Below are positions 1-13,024 of a stretch of DNA of 64,000 bases, piece by piece. Made by a program: the position numbers and the translations under genes. Numbering within the stretch: the stretch's first letter is position 1; every line of letters starts with the position of its first letter. Location of the stretch: positions 2,046,001-2,110,000 of the forward strand of contig OZ287694.1 of assembly GCA_965649825.1 (NCBI GenBank), in the 5' to 3' direction. The DNA comes from Penicillus capitatus (taxonomy: Eukaryota; Chlorophyta). The notes under the pieces were generated by a model. That model worked only from the letters and a program-made list of their open reading frames with translations. It was not told the origin of the DNA and ran no database searches.

Positions 1-736
1 AGCGCATTGGCGTTTCGACGACAAGGAGTGCCTCGTGACGGAGCTCGGCGAGGGCGGAGATCTGGCTGCGTACTCAAGACGCCGTGGACCGCTCCAAGAG
101 AGTCAGGTAGCGGAGATCGCCAGGGAAGCGACGCGCATGATTCGAACGTGTCACGAGCGCGACATCCTCCACGGAGATATCAAAGCTGCGAATTTCGTCA
201 TCCATTCCGAGACGGATGCCTCAAAACTGACGAACCGTCCGACGCAGCTGCAGTCTGGATGGCTCAAGGCTGTTGACTTTGGAGGCAGCCTGCGCATGGG
301 TACGTCACATCACAGTGCTCTGGCGTGACGGCGCCGCCTTTCAGGAAAGGGAAGGTGCTCGCAGAGGGTGGGCACGCCGACGAACTGGCCGCCGGAGGTA
401 TTCGTTGCGCGTTTCGGATTGGCTGCTGACATGTGGGCCCTTGGCACGATGCTGTACGAGGTCGCGACGCGACGGATGCCTTACTTTACGCCAGACGAGC
501 TGGCGACATTTCGAACAGAGAAGGACATTATCTTGAGAATCGTCACTCGCGACGTGGATTTTTCTTCGCCGTCTTGGGACAGCTACAGCGACGACGCCAA
601 GGACTTCATCCGCCGTTTGCTCATCCGCGAAGAGAATAGAAGAATGACGGCGGCGGAAGCCAGCGAACATCCTTTCTTGACTCGATGCGTCCATACCAAG
701 AAAGGAAACTGGCCGACAGCTACGAGCGCCAGATAG
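1..736 (+). CDS. Protein kinase catalytic domain, C-terminal part (5' end outside window)
   Basis: The frame opens at base 2 and reads the hinge (LVTELGEGGDL), the catalytic loop HGDIKAANF and the magnesium loop as VDFGG. An intron at 300-344 (GTACGT...TTCAG, 45 bp, phase 1) interrupts the activation segment; reading resumes with GTPTNWPPEVF, the APE-type motif, then DMWALGTMLYEVATRRMPYF (subdomains IX-X) and a C-lobe ending EHPFL. The layout resembles the CDPK/CAMK branch of Ser/Thr kinases. The catalytic loop has HGD instead of HRD, so the arginine that normally contacts the activation-loop phosphate is absent; the catalytic Asp and the DFG Asp are kept. It ends at TAG 734-736 with no regulatory domain after the kinase. 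The substrate is unknown. The ATP-binding lobe lies outside the window. Confidence 0.8.
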
Positions 737-1115
737 TCATCGTCGCTGATTCGTCACTCCCCTCTCGCCTCAAACACTGTTCCGCCGCCGCCGCCGCCGC
801 CGCGATCCTCCAACGAAAAGTGCGAAGCGTTAGCCGCCTCGTTTGACCAATTTGACGTGAGTGATGTAACGTTTCGTATCTGCACTTGGTGCTCTGCTCG
901 CCGCCACAAGACGAAAGATGCAGCCGCCTGTTGCGTGAAGCAGCTGAACACGATGCGCCGCTCGTTCTTTCTCATGAAGATGCTAGAGTTAAAGGGCGGA
1001 ATAATTTCAATGCATCGAGGGTTTGGTGTTGCGATTCCAAAGACATCGAGGAAAGGAATAACCGTCTAGTTTTTTCCTAGATGCATAGCGTGTGCGATAA
1101 AAGAAGGGTAAGCCC
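737..1115. other. Intergenic, 3' flank of two convergent genes
   Basis: I see no coding exon here. The stretch holds a short GCC-type trinucleotide run near 782-803 and separates the kinase from the convergent receptor-like gene. Confidence 0.5.
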
Positions 1116-4100
1116 TTAGGTTCGCATTTCAATGACGCCAGCACGCAAAGACCGCGGTCCGGCAAAAATGCGATTCTTCTTTGCTTGGCGGCGGAGTTTA
1201 AAATAGACGATCCAGAACTTGAAAGCGCAATACATAAAGACAGAAAGTGTGACCAGGTTCATCACGAAACAAAAAAGAGTGACGACGCCGCGTGTGTAGT
1301 TTTCGGGAAAATCGTCTTCCTTGAGCATGATCGCCATCAGTGTCGTGATCAGAGAGACGAACAGCGACGCGACTTCGAACTTGTTCAAGTTCTTGAAACT
1401 CTCGCGGTAGGGATTCGCCAAGATCTGCGCGACGATGGCGATCGTGATGAAGTGCGCGACGCCCGTGATCGGGATCACGCTATCGAAGCGATGCGCACAG
1501 AATACCAGAAACGCGATCACGCCCTTTCGCAGAATGATCGCCAGTTCCCAGTAACGCAGTTGTCCCGGTCGGTAGCTTCGATAGAGGAAGCCCATCGTCT
1601 CATACGCCCAGCCGTTCACATTCATGAGGTCCGCAACACAGATCTTGAGGGAGACGATGAAGAGGACGAGCAGACCGCCATAGACAGGACACACGAACAG
1701 CAGGACGAGATAGCCGAACAGTTGCGCGTGGGCGCCCTGATGGCACTCGATGCTCGTGTCGACGGCCCAGTACTTGGTCGTGGTCTCCTCCTCGATGTAC
1801 GGCGCGTCATGCACGTCGACGCAGAGGCCGATGCTCAAGGCGACTTTCAGTAGTGGCACGAAGGTAATGTACCAGAGGACCATCAAAGAGAGAAGGTATC
1901 TCTTGGCCAGGTAACGTCGCGGCGCATCCTTGCGGCAATAGACGGCTCGTATGGTCCACAGTGTCGCCCAGAAAAGAAACGCGACGAAGGGGATGACGCA
2001 GACGTTGATGATCATGGCCAGCGCCGTCGGATGCAGCGACAGCTGAGCGGAGTCGAGACAGACAATAGACCGTCGGTTGCCTTCGGAGGCAAGACCACTC
2101 ATGTACTCTGCAACAAGGGCGATGGCGAAAGAGTGACGAAGGTGTGATCACACCTGCGGCCTCGGCCATGATGATCAGAGGAATGGCCCATCCGACTTCC
2201 AGCGAGGCGAGCAGAACGGTCACTTGGATGTAGCTCAGCGTTATCTGCAGACAGTGCGTGGAGCAAAGACAAGGACAAGGGAGTTGTGGACCTTGAACAT
2301 TTCCATAGCTTTCCACTTCGCAAGAACGAGTTCCGGTGCGTTCGTTTCGTTGAGATCCGATCCCTACGACGCACCACCTTTTCAGAATTGGTCAGCGCTC
2401 GGTGACTCTTTGCTGACGTCCTCTTGCGTGGCTGGAAGATCGTTTGGGTCCCGGGAGAGTGATCTCTGGCTGTAGATGCACGTCAGATTGGTGCGGAGGA
2501 CGCTCAGTGTGCCGCCGATAGTGACGCCCATGATGGCCACCAGAAACAGCGCCGATGCCACAAGGGAGACCACGTTGATGAAACCGGTCATACACTTTCG
2601 GCACTTTGAAGACAATCCCGAACTGTATCCATCTTCACAGGATCCACAGAGTGGCCCCTTGTGACCCTGAGCAGATACACACCGATGACGCGGCCCTTGA
2701 GAACGACAAACGCATCGTACCTTGGCGCACTGCGCCTGAGTGTAGTTGGCAATCCACTCGTCGTCCAGGGCACAGTCTTCTAGATCTTCGGTGCGTTGCT
2801 GCAGTTTCTTGGAACGGTCTTTGAATTCGCAGGCGTGGGATGTTAGGCATCGCTGGAGATGACGACTGCAGGGCGTTTTGTGCCAGTATCCATCGTTCGG
2901 CGTGATGACGTGGTTCTCGCAGCTGCCGTGCTCAGGACAGGGCTCGCAACTGTCCGTTTCTTTTTCCGGATGAAAGTTGTAGCTCGTGCTGCGGCAATCG
3001 ACACAGAGGGACCTGGTCTTCGACATGACCTCTCCGATGGAGCACTCTTTCACGATCACGCGGATCGAGAGGCTCTTCAACAGTGTTGTGCCCGTGAAGC
3101 TTATGGTCATCTGGTAACTGCCCGAGCGAACGTAGCCCTCGATCTTGGAGAATTCTGCGCCGCCATCGTCCATAGGAAGCTCAATGGGTCGGTGGAGGAA
3201 GTTGCCAGCCGAAGAGAGAACGGCCTTGACGGTCGTATGGCTTCGTGCAGGTCCCTGACCGAGTCCATCCACGAGTTGCACGGTGATGGATGGCAACGCG
3301 TCGCCGCTGCGATACCGATCGATGACACACTCGTCTCCGCGCGTCTCGACCGACGTGTTGTTCGTCTTTGCGACGGTTAGCTCAGCCCTGACTGCAAAGG
3401 TTCCAATGATATCACCGTAGACGCCTGTCCAATTGCTCCGTGGGAAAGGACTGAGGTCGCTGGCCGCCGCAAGGACGCTCAGCGCTCTCCAATCGTCTTC
3501 CTTGAGAAAATCCGCGTCTTTGCTTTCTGGAAAGGGAGCGTCGCGAAGACGGATGGCCTCCAGATAACCAGCAAAAACGGCGCCGCCAGCAACGGTGGCT
3601 TTATTTCTAAAGAACTTTGTGCTGATCAGAGCCATGAATGGACAGTTGGAACCCGGTACCAGACACTCCTCTTTTTTCCGACTGCAAACGAAATAGACTC
3701 CCCCTGAACGACAACCCACAGACGGCTGTTATATCGTGCTTGCCGAACGAAACGTCACCTCCGAATTCGGCTGAATTGTTTTCTACTCGGCTTCGAACGA
3801 GTTGAAGCTTCAGCGGTGGATCAGATTCGGCATCAAAGTACATCGCGCCGCCAGTCCCATTCCCCGCCGTATTGTCGCGAAAGAGGCAGTCCACGCACAG
3901 GAGCCTCGAGCCACTGCTTCCAATGATACCACCTCCGCTTGTGTCCGCGCTGCAATTCGTGATGTTAGAACGGCGTACCTCGAGACGGGACGTATCCAAC
4001 GCCACAGCTCCTCCGTTCTTAGACCGTCCACGACTCATTGAGGAGTTATTCATGATAACAGTGATATCCTCCGCTGCTATAAAACCGCCAGAACTGTTGG

Positions 4101-6065
4101 CTTTGCCGTCGGAAAAGCTGGACGACGCAATCTGGATCGTCAAACCCTTGGCGTAGATGCAGCCTCCCCGTTTGGCATGATTCCTGGCGGCGTCTATCTG
4201 TCGCACGTTAACTTTTGAATTCTCGGCGTAGACGACGCCGCCGTCTTCCTCTGCGGAGTTTTTCGTCGCGGTCACATTCACAAGTTCGACAACGAACGAA
4301 TCCCGTGCGTAAACGCAGCCTCCCCGATTGGCAGAATTCTCGGCGGCGCTTATCTGTCGCATCTTGACGGTTGAACTCGTGGCGTAGACCAGACCGCCGC
4401 CTTCCTCTGCTTCGTTGTTTGCGGCGTTCATCTCCTCGAGCTCTAATACCGATTTCCCCGCGTAGATGTACCCGCCTGGCTTTGCACTGTTATCCGTCTC
4501 GGTCCTCTGGTCCATCGGAATGAACCAGATGTAGATAAAGCCTCCTCTTCCGGCTTTGTTATTCGTCGCTATCGTTTCCTTCAGTGTCACAAACGAGTTC
4601 CACGTTCGGATGAAACCGCCATCGAACCCGGCTTCGTTGCCAGTTGCGTTTGTCTGCGTAAACACCAGCTTCGAGTTTCGCGCCGCAAAGAAGCCGCCGT
4701 CGACTTTGACGCTGTTGTTGACTGCTCGCGTCTTGCGCATCGTCGCCGTCGAGTTCCAAGCACGGATAAAGCCGCCATCCACACCGGCCGTATTGCGTCT
4801 CGCATCTGTCTTCTTGAGTGCCACGATCGAATTCCGCACCGAAACACAGCCGCCGTCGATCGTCGCCTCGTTGTCTCTGGCGTCCATTCGATCAGAATGC
4901 ACCGTGGAGCTCATCGCGTAGATGCAGCCGCCATGGAAAGCGCTATTGCGAGACATGTTCACATCCTCGAGCGTCACGCTCGAATCCGCCACATAAAGGA
5001 AGCCGCCAGTCTCGGCGCTGTTCTTTTTCGCCGTCGTCTTTCTGAGCTCCACTGTGGACCCCGCTGCGGCGTGGATACAGCCGCCAGTCGTGCGGGCTTC
5101 GTTCTTCTGAAAAGTCGAGTTAGAAATGGCGATTTTCGATCTCGCGGCAGCGATCGTTGCACCCCGTTCGCCTCTATTGTCCGTAAAGTCGCAGTCGTCG
5201 ATCTCCACAGACGCCATCGACATGCGCAGCACTGTGGATCCAATGAGTGTGTTGTTGCGAAAGGCGACGTGGTGCAGAGCCACGACGCCAGAGTCTTCCT
5301 TCTTCCGGCCTCCTGCCACTTCGACGATCGCCTGAGGTTCGTCGTCCACAGCGTCATACCTGCAATCCTCGAACACAATATTGGCCAAGGTAGCGCTGCT
5401 GGCCCTGGGCACATGCGAAGTCGACCAGGTCGTCTTGGCAAGTGTGTCTTGTCGTCTTACCTTATGAGAAAGATGCCGGCGTTTTTCTCAGGACACGTGA
5501 ACGTCGCCTGTCGTGCCGACTGGCGTACCACTCCATCGACGCGCTCTGGCCGTTCGACGCCTCCGCTAAGGGTGAGGGTCCACGGGACGATGACGCGTGA
5601 CGTCAGGTTGATGCGACGCGTCGTGTCGAACACAATCGCGTCGCCTTCTGTCGTACAGTTGATAATCGATTGCAAATCTGTTCCTTCGCGCAGAAAGTCA
5701 TCATCTAGACGCCACGTTCCATCTTCCTGTCGGTAACGGTCTACGAGCTTTTTCGCCAGTGAACAATTGAACTCTAACAGTCGCCGAACGCACAAACTCG
5801 ACGGATTCAGAAAAGCGGACCGTACCGGCGGGGACGGGTGCGGTGAAGGATGCGCTCGACTGAAGGAGAGCGCGGTGGACCTCCGGCTTCTACAAGGCAG
5901 AGAGCGCGTCACTCGGCGCGCGTCTCGGTGAATTTCGTCGAAGCTTACTGCATCTCCGTCTGCATTCGTCGAATGAAGGTTGATGGTTTCGCCGAGTCGA
6001 GTCGCGTGGCGCGCGTGTCTCGAACCTGCCAAGCACGTCACCCACGCTTTCAATGGCGACAACAA
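1116..6065 (-). CDS. Large receptor-like protein: Pmp-type beta-helix repeats, Cys-rich region, multi-pass membrane C-terminus
   Basis: Readable exons on the minus strand are 6065(?)-5461, 5404-3759, 3703-2418(?), 2244-2154 and 2107-1116; phases match across 5405-5460, 3704-3758 and 2108-2153. The product is about 1500 residues. The N-terminal two thirds is a ladder of roughly a dozen units of the form N-S/A...GG-F/C-I/V-x-A-x-S, as in chlamydial Pmp and other right-handed beta-helix proteins. A Cys-rich stretch follows (CVDCRSTSYNF, CEPCPEHGSC, GPLCGSCEDGYSSG), like GCC2/GCC3 modules. Membrane segments then begin, with LSYIQVTVLLASLEVGW, a signature of the protist multi-pass receptor-like family. 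The first exon is uncertain: another frame near 6110 reads a signal-peptide-like LRSVVLLVVAIESVGDVL. The donor at 2417 (GTCAGC) is weak. Probably a surface adhesion or sensing protein; the ligand is unknown. Confidence 0.72.
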
Positions 6066-6252
6066 GGAGCACTACGGACCTAAGGGTACAGCCGCCGCCA
6101 TTGTTGTACCGCTTCGCCGTGCAGGGCGGTATGCCACGTCGTTGAAGCGCCCACCAGGAGGACTGCTGATTGAAGACAGAAGCAGAAACACGATGAAGAA
6201 GTTCATCGTCGGAATAAAGTGCAGCGAATCTGCGAGAAGAAAGACGAGACAA

Positions 6253-7359
6253 TGGAAATGGAGTTATGGGATGTTAGAAAGAATCCTCAGGAGCGAGAGA
6301 AGGCGGAGGATGGTGGAAACCGTCGAGGTTTAGAGGAGGGGGTGCTTCGTGACACGTCACATCACATCGCGGTGGGGTTTTGCGTCCATTCGCTGAACGG
6401 ACCGTCCGCGGCTGTGGTTAGATCTCGAGGCTCGGACGGGACGTGAATGCAGGACCATCACCGGTTTTCGTTTCCGTCTCGGATAACCGTTCCCCTCTCC
6501 TCTCGCGTTTCTCAACACAGAACGACACTAATGGATGACTTTGGGAAGCTTTATCACTGTAGATGCATGCCAGAAGCAGAAGCGGTGCTTTGAACAAAGA
6601 CCAGCAGCGAAACGGCACAATCAGATCAGCCAAGGCGATGGATTCATTCCAGCAAGTCACATCAACGGACACAAAGGAGGTCCTGTCACGTCAAACGGAA
6701 GGCCAGAGAAGAACAAACGTGTGCATACTTTTTGCCGTCAAAACGGCGAGACGCGCCGAGAGTGAAACGCGAACAGACGGATTGTTTCGCGGGCTAAGGC
6801 CGGCGGCAGTTTCGGCGAGTTTCTTGCTCGACACTTAACCAAACCTTGCGTAAGGTCCATGATGGACGGACTGTCCTTATCTACGAGTTTGAGCAATACG
6901 TTCACAGCAGCACGTCTATCGCACAGGCTTCATCGTGTCACTCATGACGTAGAGGTTATTCAGCCGACAGGCAATAGCGTCAATGATGCGCATTCGTTCG
7001 GTGTCGCGTCAGTCAATGTTGCACCTACTGCTCGAGTGTCGACACACTAGGGGAGTGTGGTAACGCGCAATGACGAGGCAAATGACCACGATGATTATAG
7101 AGAAACCACTCTTCGACCATCTGTTCACTAAAGGATTTAAGTGGCGGTTGTTCGAGCGCATCCATTCCGCCCAAAACTCAAAAACTCCTGGCGCAACTCT
7201 TCTGCTGTCGATTTCGCTTCGTCGGCCAAAATGCAAGTCAACGGTGCGGTCGCCGAACGTTATTCCTACTTTGCTGAGTGCAGTCGGCAGAGGGACAGAG
7301 CACCGACAACGGCGTACCGTACTCCTACGTCGTAAACACGTACCAGTGGTACGCGACCT
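6253..7359. other. Intergenic between divergent genes
   Basis: No exon can be supported. The region would contain the promoters of the minus-strand receptor-like gene and the plus-strand MATH gene. One copy of the TGATGTGACGT word lies at 6354-6364 (minus orientation). Confidence 0.4.
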
Positions 7360-9263
7360 ATGAAGTATAGAGACAATGTCGCAGCAAACTTACCGCGTCG
7401 GAAACGGTTTCCTGTGCAACAGTGCCTCATACATCGCTCTCTCTTCGATGCGAAAAAGCAAACGCGCGACCTGGAGGCTTTCACAGTGGACGGAAAGCAA
7501 TGGTGCGTAAAGCACGTTGTCCAGTCCCGCGCTATTTGACAAGCTTATGTTTGAGGTGCGTCCGCGTTGTGTACTCAAAGGGGAAGCTGTCGGTCTGCCT
7601 GTTATCGCTCAATAGAGATGGCGACGCAGCGCATCACACCTTTACGCTTCTTAATCGCCTCGACGCAGAGAGAAGTGTGAGAATAGGTATGCCAATTGTG
7701 GCGGCGGTTTCTGAATGCTCCAGTTCGTACGCCTATAGTGAAATCTGGAAATTCCGGCTGGCGGCGCCGCACAAAGTTTTCCGTCCTGGCGGCGGCGGCA
7801 GATATCGACGCGCCTTCGGCAGGATTTTTGGACGACGGATCGTTTTCGCTGCGTCTAGAGATGCGAATCAAGCACCCGGACAACGAGTCGTTTCACGCTT
7901 CCGTCGTAGACGAGACGACAACTTGTGAGGTAAAGACTGAATCGTGGACGACGCTCACTGGACAACAACTGTCGTTTCAGTGGAAGCTCAAGAACGTACG
8001 TGACATGAGCCCGTCCATCATCAAGAGTGACGCTTTCGAAGTCGGCGGATGCAAGATGTAAATACCCATCGCCTTGTGCCGTCCGTATGGCCATTGCGAC
8101 ATCTGTCTGCTCAGGAGATTGGAAATCCACCGAGATGATTCGTCCACAGAACCTGACGGCTTGAAGGTTTACCTGCGGAACAAGAGTCGTCATCCGTGTT
8201 GGGTGAATGGCACGATTCGCGTCACGAATTATCGATCGCCAAACAATCGCACTGTCCAAAGTGCCCTTCCAAATAACAGCAACGTCAAAGACATGGCCGC
8301 TTTCGCAGATATCGAGGAGGAAGTCAAAGCCGCCGCCGCCGCCGCCGCCGGAGAAAGCGTTCGGGTCTTGGATGTCAGTCGCCTTCTCGTCGACGGCTCC
8401 GACGTCGTCAATCGGCGCGGCTGTTTAACTTTTTCCGTAACACTTCGTGGCTGCAACTGCCGACACGCCGCATGCGAAGTACTGCGCAAGAAGACGGGCA
8501 GAGGAATCGATCTCACCTCTTGGATTGCCACAGAAACGCGAATAAACGCCGAAAGTACGTTCCACTTCGCAAACGCTGCTTTACTTGTCTCACAGCGAGG
8601 TGCGGCTCTGGTACGAGAAGCCTACCGCATGCTTACCTTATCTCCAGGAACGCATCGGCATACTCCTGTGAAGTGATCTCTCTTCAAGCTCCTCAGAGAC
8701 CTCCTTTGACTGGAAGCCTCTTTGTATGCAGCTGTGTTTGCATCGTTCTCTGCTGGAGAAGAGCGGCAGTCGATTCTCCATGAAGCTATGCGCCCTGCGT
8801 GGCGTCACGTGGTACAAATGGATCGCTGGTTTTCTTGCTGGCGGACACACCTGTCTGTCCAGGTACATTGCTGTCCATCACAAAGACGATGGCAGTCTGG
8901 CGTCTCATGTCTATGTCATGAATGCGCCAGCTGTCGAATTCGAAATTGGATTCACGCTGGCCAACCTCGAGAACGAAGCCGACAGCATCCACATCGGTAT
9001 GCCGGAAAGGCAGTTCGCTAACCGTTCAGCCAATGGCGGATTGTGTCTGTGAAGAGAATCGCGAAGCGGTGACCGTCTGCAACGGATACTGGGGAGGCGA
9101 CTTGTGCCCCGTGAGGAGATTGACAGAGGCGTCTTCCGGATTCCTCAAAAGCAGCTTCTTTGTGATCGTCATGAACATGACCATCAAAGCAGACGACAAC
9201 GAACTTGGCGATTTCGTTGCTCACAGATTTGCTAAGAGGGTGGCCAAATGGGTCAGTCCCTGA
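7360..9263 (+). CDS. Multi-MATH-domain protein (paralog M1)
   Basis: Resolved exons are 7360-7502, 7556-7686, 7724-8057, 8115 to about 8600, about 8726-8811, 8863-8996 and 9055-9263. At least three MATH (TRAF-C-like) domains can be read. The clearest start is FQWKLKNVRDMSPSIIKSDA followed by FEVGGCK, then LKVYLRNKSRHPCWVNGTIR. Each domain is split by an intron inside the TG|G codon of the conserved Trp (7503-7555, 8812-8862), the same place as in the two paralogs at 26-28 kb and 61-63 kb. A run of about seven alanines from a GCC repeat lies near 8329-8350. MATH domains bind peptide ligands or form adaptor scaffolds, often in ubiquitin ligase complexes. The start ATG, the junction between 8600 and 8726 and the C-terminus are not settled; no RING is seen. 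Confidence 0.62.
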
Positions 9264-10691
9264 TGCGACGGTTAAGAACCATCGCGTCGCTCTGAAGGTG
9301 GTCCCGCACTTGGCAGTCAGTATAGGGCTGCCACATGTCTTTTCTCTATCTGCCTTACACGTTGTATTCGAGGCACAGCAGATCGCAGAAACACTGAGCG
9401 GATGTCGCTGGAATGTGACATTGGCACGATTGTACACATCTTCACGTTTTGCATCGCTCTGTTCGTTTGGTGTCGCAACGCGTCTTGTCATCCTGCCGCT
9501 ACTGTCGGTCTGTTTGTCGAGTTTGTATCTTTCGATCTCGACAGGCGTGTCGTCCTCTGCAGAAGCTGCGCGGCTAAAGGCGTTGTGCGATGCGTGAATG
9601 TTCTGTCACGTCAGAAGCTTTGACGAAGTTTAGGCTAGCAGATAACGCTTCTTGCTTGGATGGAATCCTCAGACAGGTCGTTCACTAAGTGCCGAACGAG
9701 ACGGAGTGAACAGACTTACTTGAGTCCCAACATCACTCTATCGTTCTAGTACAGGGCTGCATCTTTACGTTTACCTGTTAAGGGGTCTCTCTTCAGGACG
9801 TCGTTAAATCGATCTTGATCAAGAGGATCATTTCACAATAGCTGAAGTTCTGGCTGGATGCACAGCTTTCCTCCTATCACCACACGCATTTCCAAAAAGG
9901 CAGGATTGAGAGTGTCTGGCAAGAGTAGATGTGTGACTAAGGGAGTCCATATAGAGAGAGATCCGTCAACAATGCATAAGCAGGATAAACACACGGACCC
10001 AATGCTCGGGTTAAGAAAGACCTAATGGCGGTTCTATGATTTCTCTGCCGTCAGATGACACGGTGGTTGACAGCTGTTTTCGCTAAGAGTCTGCAAAAGC
10101 ATGGCTTCTTTGGAGTTGACTCGGTAGTTTGGGAAAATGCGCCGCCATCGATTGCACTTGTCTCAGGGATGCATCATCTCTTGGCCTCCGTACTGGCATG
10201 ATTCTCAATAGATGACGGATTCCACATAATTATGAGGTATTGCCGTTCAGAGAACACGGCTCTGCGTCCGAACGCATTTTCGCCTCACATAGACAACGAA
10301 CGGCTGTTTTTCCAGACCTCGAACAACTCTTAACAGTTATGGCCCGCGTCAGCTGCCTTTTGTATTCGGTTGACGTAAGACGCTCCTTCGACGCACGTGA
10401 GGGCATCTTTATTACCGTCTGCCTCGCTTGACTACGAGACGAGAGACGTTTTCTGCGGCGTCCGTTGAGTGTCGTATCTCTTGGAGCGACAACTCTTATC
10501 GTTGCCCCTTGATTGCACACATCTGACGGTAATGCAGCAGTGCGAGTGAATGATCCATCAAACAGGCGATGATGTCCGCACCACTGTGAGAATTTCTCAA
10601 CGCGAACTGTCCCGTACAGAACACGCACATTATCCAAGACGAACTTCTCTTCGACCCCGCAGTGCGGCATTGGCTCATTTCTTCGAGAAGG
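9264..10691. other. Intergenic, no supported gene
   Basis: Several overlapping ORFs exist on both strands (for example 10230-10670 on the minus strand, 146 codons), but none has a recognisable domain or a paralog here, and no frame is clearly preferred. The M1 C-terminus could extend to about 9600. Confidence 0.35.
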
Positions 10692-13024
10692 ATGTCCTCA
10701 GGCGGAGAGAGTCGGGCGTGCTCTCAAGACAACGCGGAGACGCAGCTGGAGTTAGGTGCGTTGATAACGCCCGCGATTTCTCCGTCCCGGACAGGAGAAG
10801 AAAGGATGGTGTGCTGTTGTAGGAGATGTGGCAGAAAGCAGCGGGTCATCGACCGAACAGCCAAGACTTGTTCTTCGGATGCCGCCGGAACTGCCGCCGG
10901 ATTACGCAAAACAGTGAGCATCGGGCCCACAAATTTCAACTGCTGACGAACCGTCTGGTTAACGGATAGGCTCATCGAAGCGCACGGAATCGACGTCTTC
11001 AATGCCGTTGATGACGAAGAGAGATTGCCTGTTCTCTGGCAAGTCATCCGAAGAGGCGGCTACGACTGCGCGAACGCGCTACTGGATGACGCGAAGAAGA
11101 AGGGAATCGCCGTCACGTTTCGCGAACGGGGTCGGGATCTGCTGTCGTGGGCAATCAAAAACGATACGCACGAAGCCGTCGAGTTCATTGTGGAGAAGCT
11201 CGGGGAGAAATGCGCTTCCCTCGAAGAAACGCGCCGCCTCCTTGCGAAGCACCTCCATACCATCGGCGAAAGGCGTCCAACACTGCTGGTCGATCTTCTC
11301 AAGAAGGACAAATTCACCGTGGAGTACGACAGATTTCCAGTACGAAGGGCCGTTTTCGACATCGGCGGCGGAAAACGAACAAAAATGATCGAGAAGGACA
11401 AATCCGCAAACGTGAACAACTGGGCAGTCCTGTCCAGCAGTTACGGCAAGGACTCCTGGGACAAGCACGATGACGAACAAGCGCCTCAGGCGGAGGTTGG
11501 AGATTCACTGGAGCCGCCACAAATCGACGCCATTGCAAAACTCTTCTGCGTCAGCCACGCCGCCCCCCAGGGAAGACGAAAGCCGATTCCATCGCCATCA
11601 TCGCGCCAGCTGGACATCATCCCGAGCAGCCAGCGACAGCAGCATCTCTGCATATACCTGCACAAGAAGAACCTCCCTGTGGAGGTCTTCCAGTCCGAGA
11701 CGTTGCAGTGCCTGATCGACTACTGGTTTGACAAACATCGCCCCGTGTATCAGAAGGCCGTCATTGCAGATGGCGCAGCCGCTGTGGCCTTCACGATCTT
11801 CTCCCTTCTGTACGGAAGCCAAGACGAAGTCAGAGTGCTCCATCCGCACGATCTATCTATCGCGCTGATTTGCTTAACGTGTGTGATGCACACAGCAGCA
11901 ACGATCTGCCATCCGTCCCTTCTAAGGCAAGAAACGGCATAGGAGCCTCTTCTTGAGACGTATGGGGATACAGGTTGGGCATCCAGTCGATCGAAGTGCC
12001 GCTTCTCGTGCACACCTGCCGAGCAGATCATCATCACAGATACTCCGCCTTCCTGACATCGCTCGCCTGTATCCTTCAGTGGATCTCCGTATGTTCCACT
12101 CTGTCGCCTCTGCTGTCTGCTGAGTATGTTCGTTCGTTCGTTTCAGCTGTTCCGTATGTCGCAGCCGTTCGATCGATTAGGGCCGTTCATCTCGATGGTG
12201 AACTCAGCTATCAAAGACTCTTTGCGTTTTCTGCTGCTGGGGATCCTTCTGATCTTCGGCTATTCGGCGGCGTTCGTGGTGCTCGCCAAGAGCGGCTGCA
12301 TCGGAGATGACGAAGGAAACTTCCATTCCCTTCCGCGTGCCATCGAAACCCTCCTCTACGCCTGTCTTGGAAGCTACGACGCGGATGTAGGACCTCATTT
12401 ACTTGCTATTGGCTTTGATGGTGGGTCTGCCCTATGGATGTAGATGTTTCGCTCTTCGGACCACCTTTTCGCATTCTGGGCCACTCTGCTGTTCACGTCC
12501 TTCGTCTACATCGCGAAGATCGTGCTCATCAGTTTGCTGATCGTCATCCTGGCGGATACCTACGAGCGAGTCCGATCGAAGGAGAAGGCAGAACTGCGAA
12601 AGCTTCGACTCCGGATCGGTGCCAACAGCTACATCCGTCCTGCGCTTTTCGCCATCTCCAAAAAAGCACGGTGCGTTTCCGAAAAGGGTGCGAAATCTGA
12701 AGCTCTGTTCGGTGGCGGCGCTGCAGGGAGAGTATTGAACCCTATCTTTGGTTTCTGTTTGGCGGCTGCCGTCCGTCACAGCCGCCGGAACCGGAGGATG
12801 TGGATCGTCATCCAGCCCCGTTGAAAGAATCTCTTTTCCTCTTTCTGGGCCCCGAAGGCAGTGAAGCAGCGTCTCGCGATGATAAATGGCCTGGCAGATG
12901 GACGGCATTTGTAAGAGCCATCAAGGCGGAATCGCAGAAAACGGTGCAAAATAGCAAAGACCAACACGCACCGTTGGGAAAGAGCGTGGAATCTGCCATG
13001 GAACATGTACTTCAGAAAGACTAG
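10692..13024 (+). CDS. Ankyrin-like / TRP-polycystin-type ion channel, paralog A
   Basis: Seven exons: 10692-10755, 10823-10913, 10970-11926, 11974-12088, 12147-12386, 12444-12670 and 12727-13024; the joined frame is 663 codons plus stop. The cytoplasmic part carries ankyrin-like helices (LLSWAIKNDTHEAVEFIVEK). Membrane helices begin near residue 300. The pore region reads ILLIFGYSAAFVVL, then PRAIETLLYACLGSYD as pore loop, then a last helix with IVLISLLIVILADTYERV, followed by a KEKAEL(R) helix and an acidic tail. This is the layout of TRP/polycystin cation channels. Intron 11927-11973 has a GC donor (AAG|GCAAGA); using it restores the frame and matches the splice position in the paralogs. 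Exons agree in phase with paralogs B, C and D. Ion selectivity cannot be read from sequence. Confidence 0.8.

Noticed and set aside
1185-1853. Plus-strand 222-codon ORF
   Set aside because: Charged, low-complexity shadow of the membrane-helix exon on the other strand.
4556-5736. Plus-strand ORFs of 121 and 279 codons
   Set aside because: Antisense shadows of the Pmp-type repeat exons, which have domain support and matched splice phases.
8329-8350. GCC repeat as a microsatellite feature
   Set aside because: It is short and coding (poly-Ala inside M1); similar runs at 782 and 62110 are equally short.
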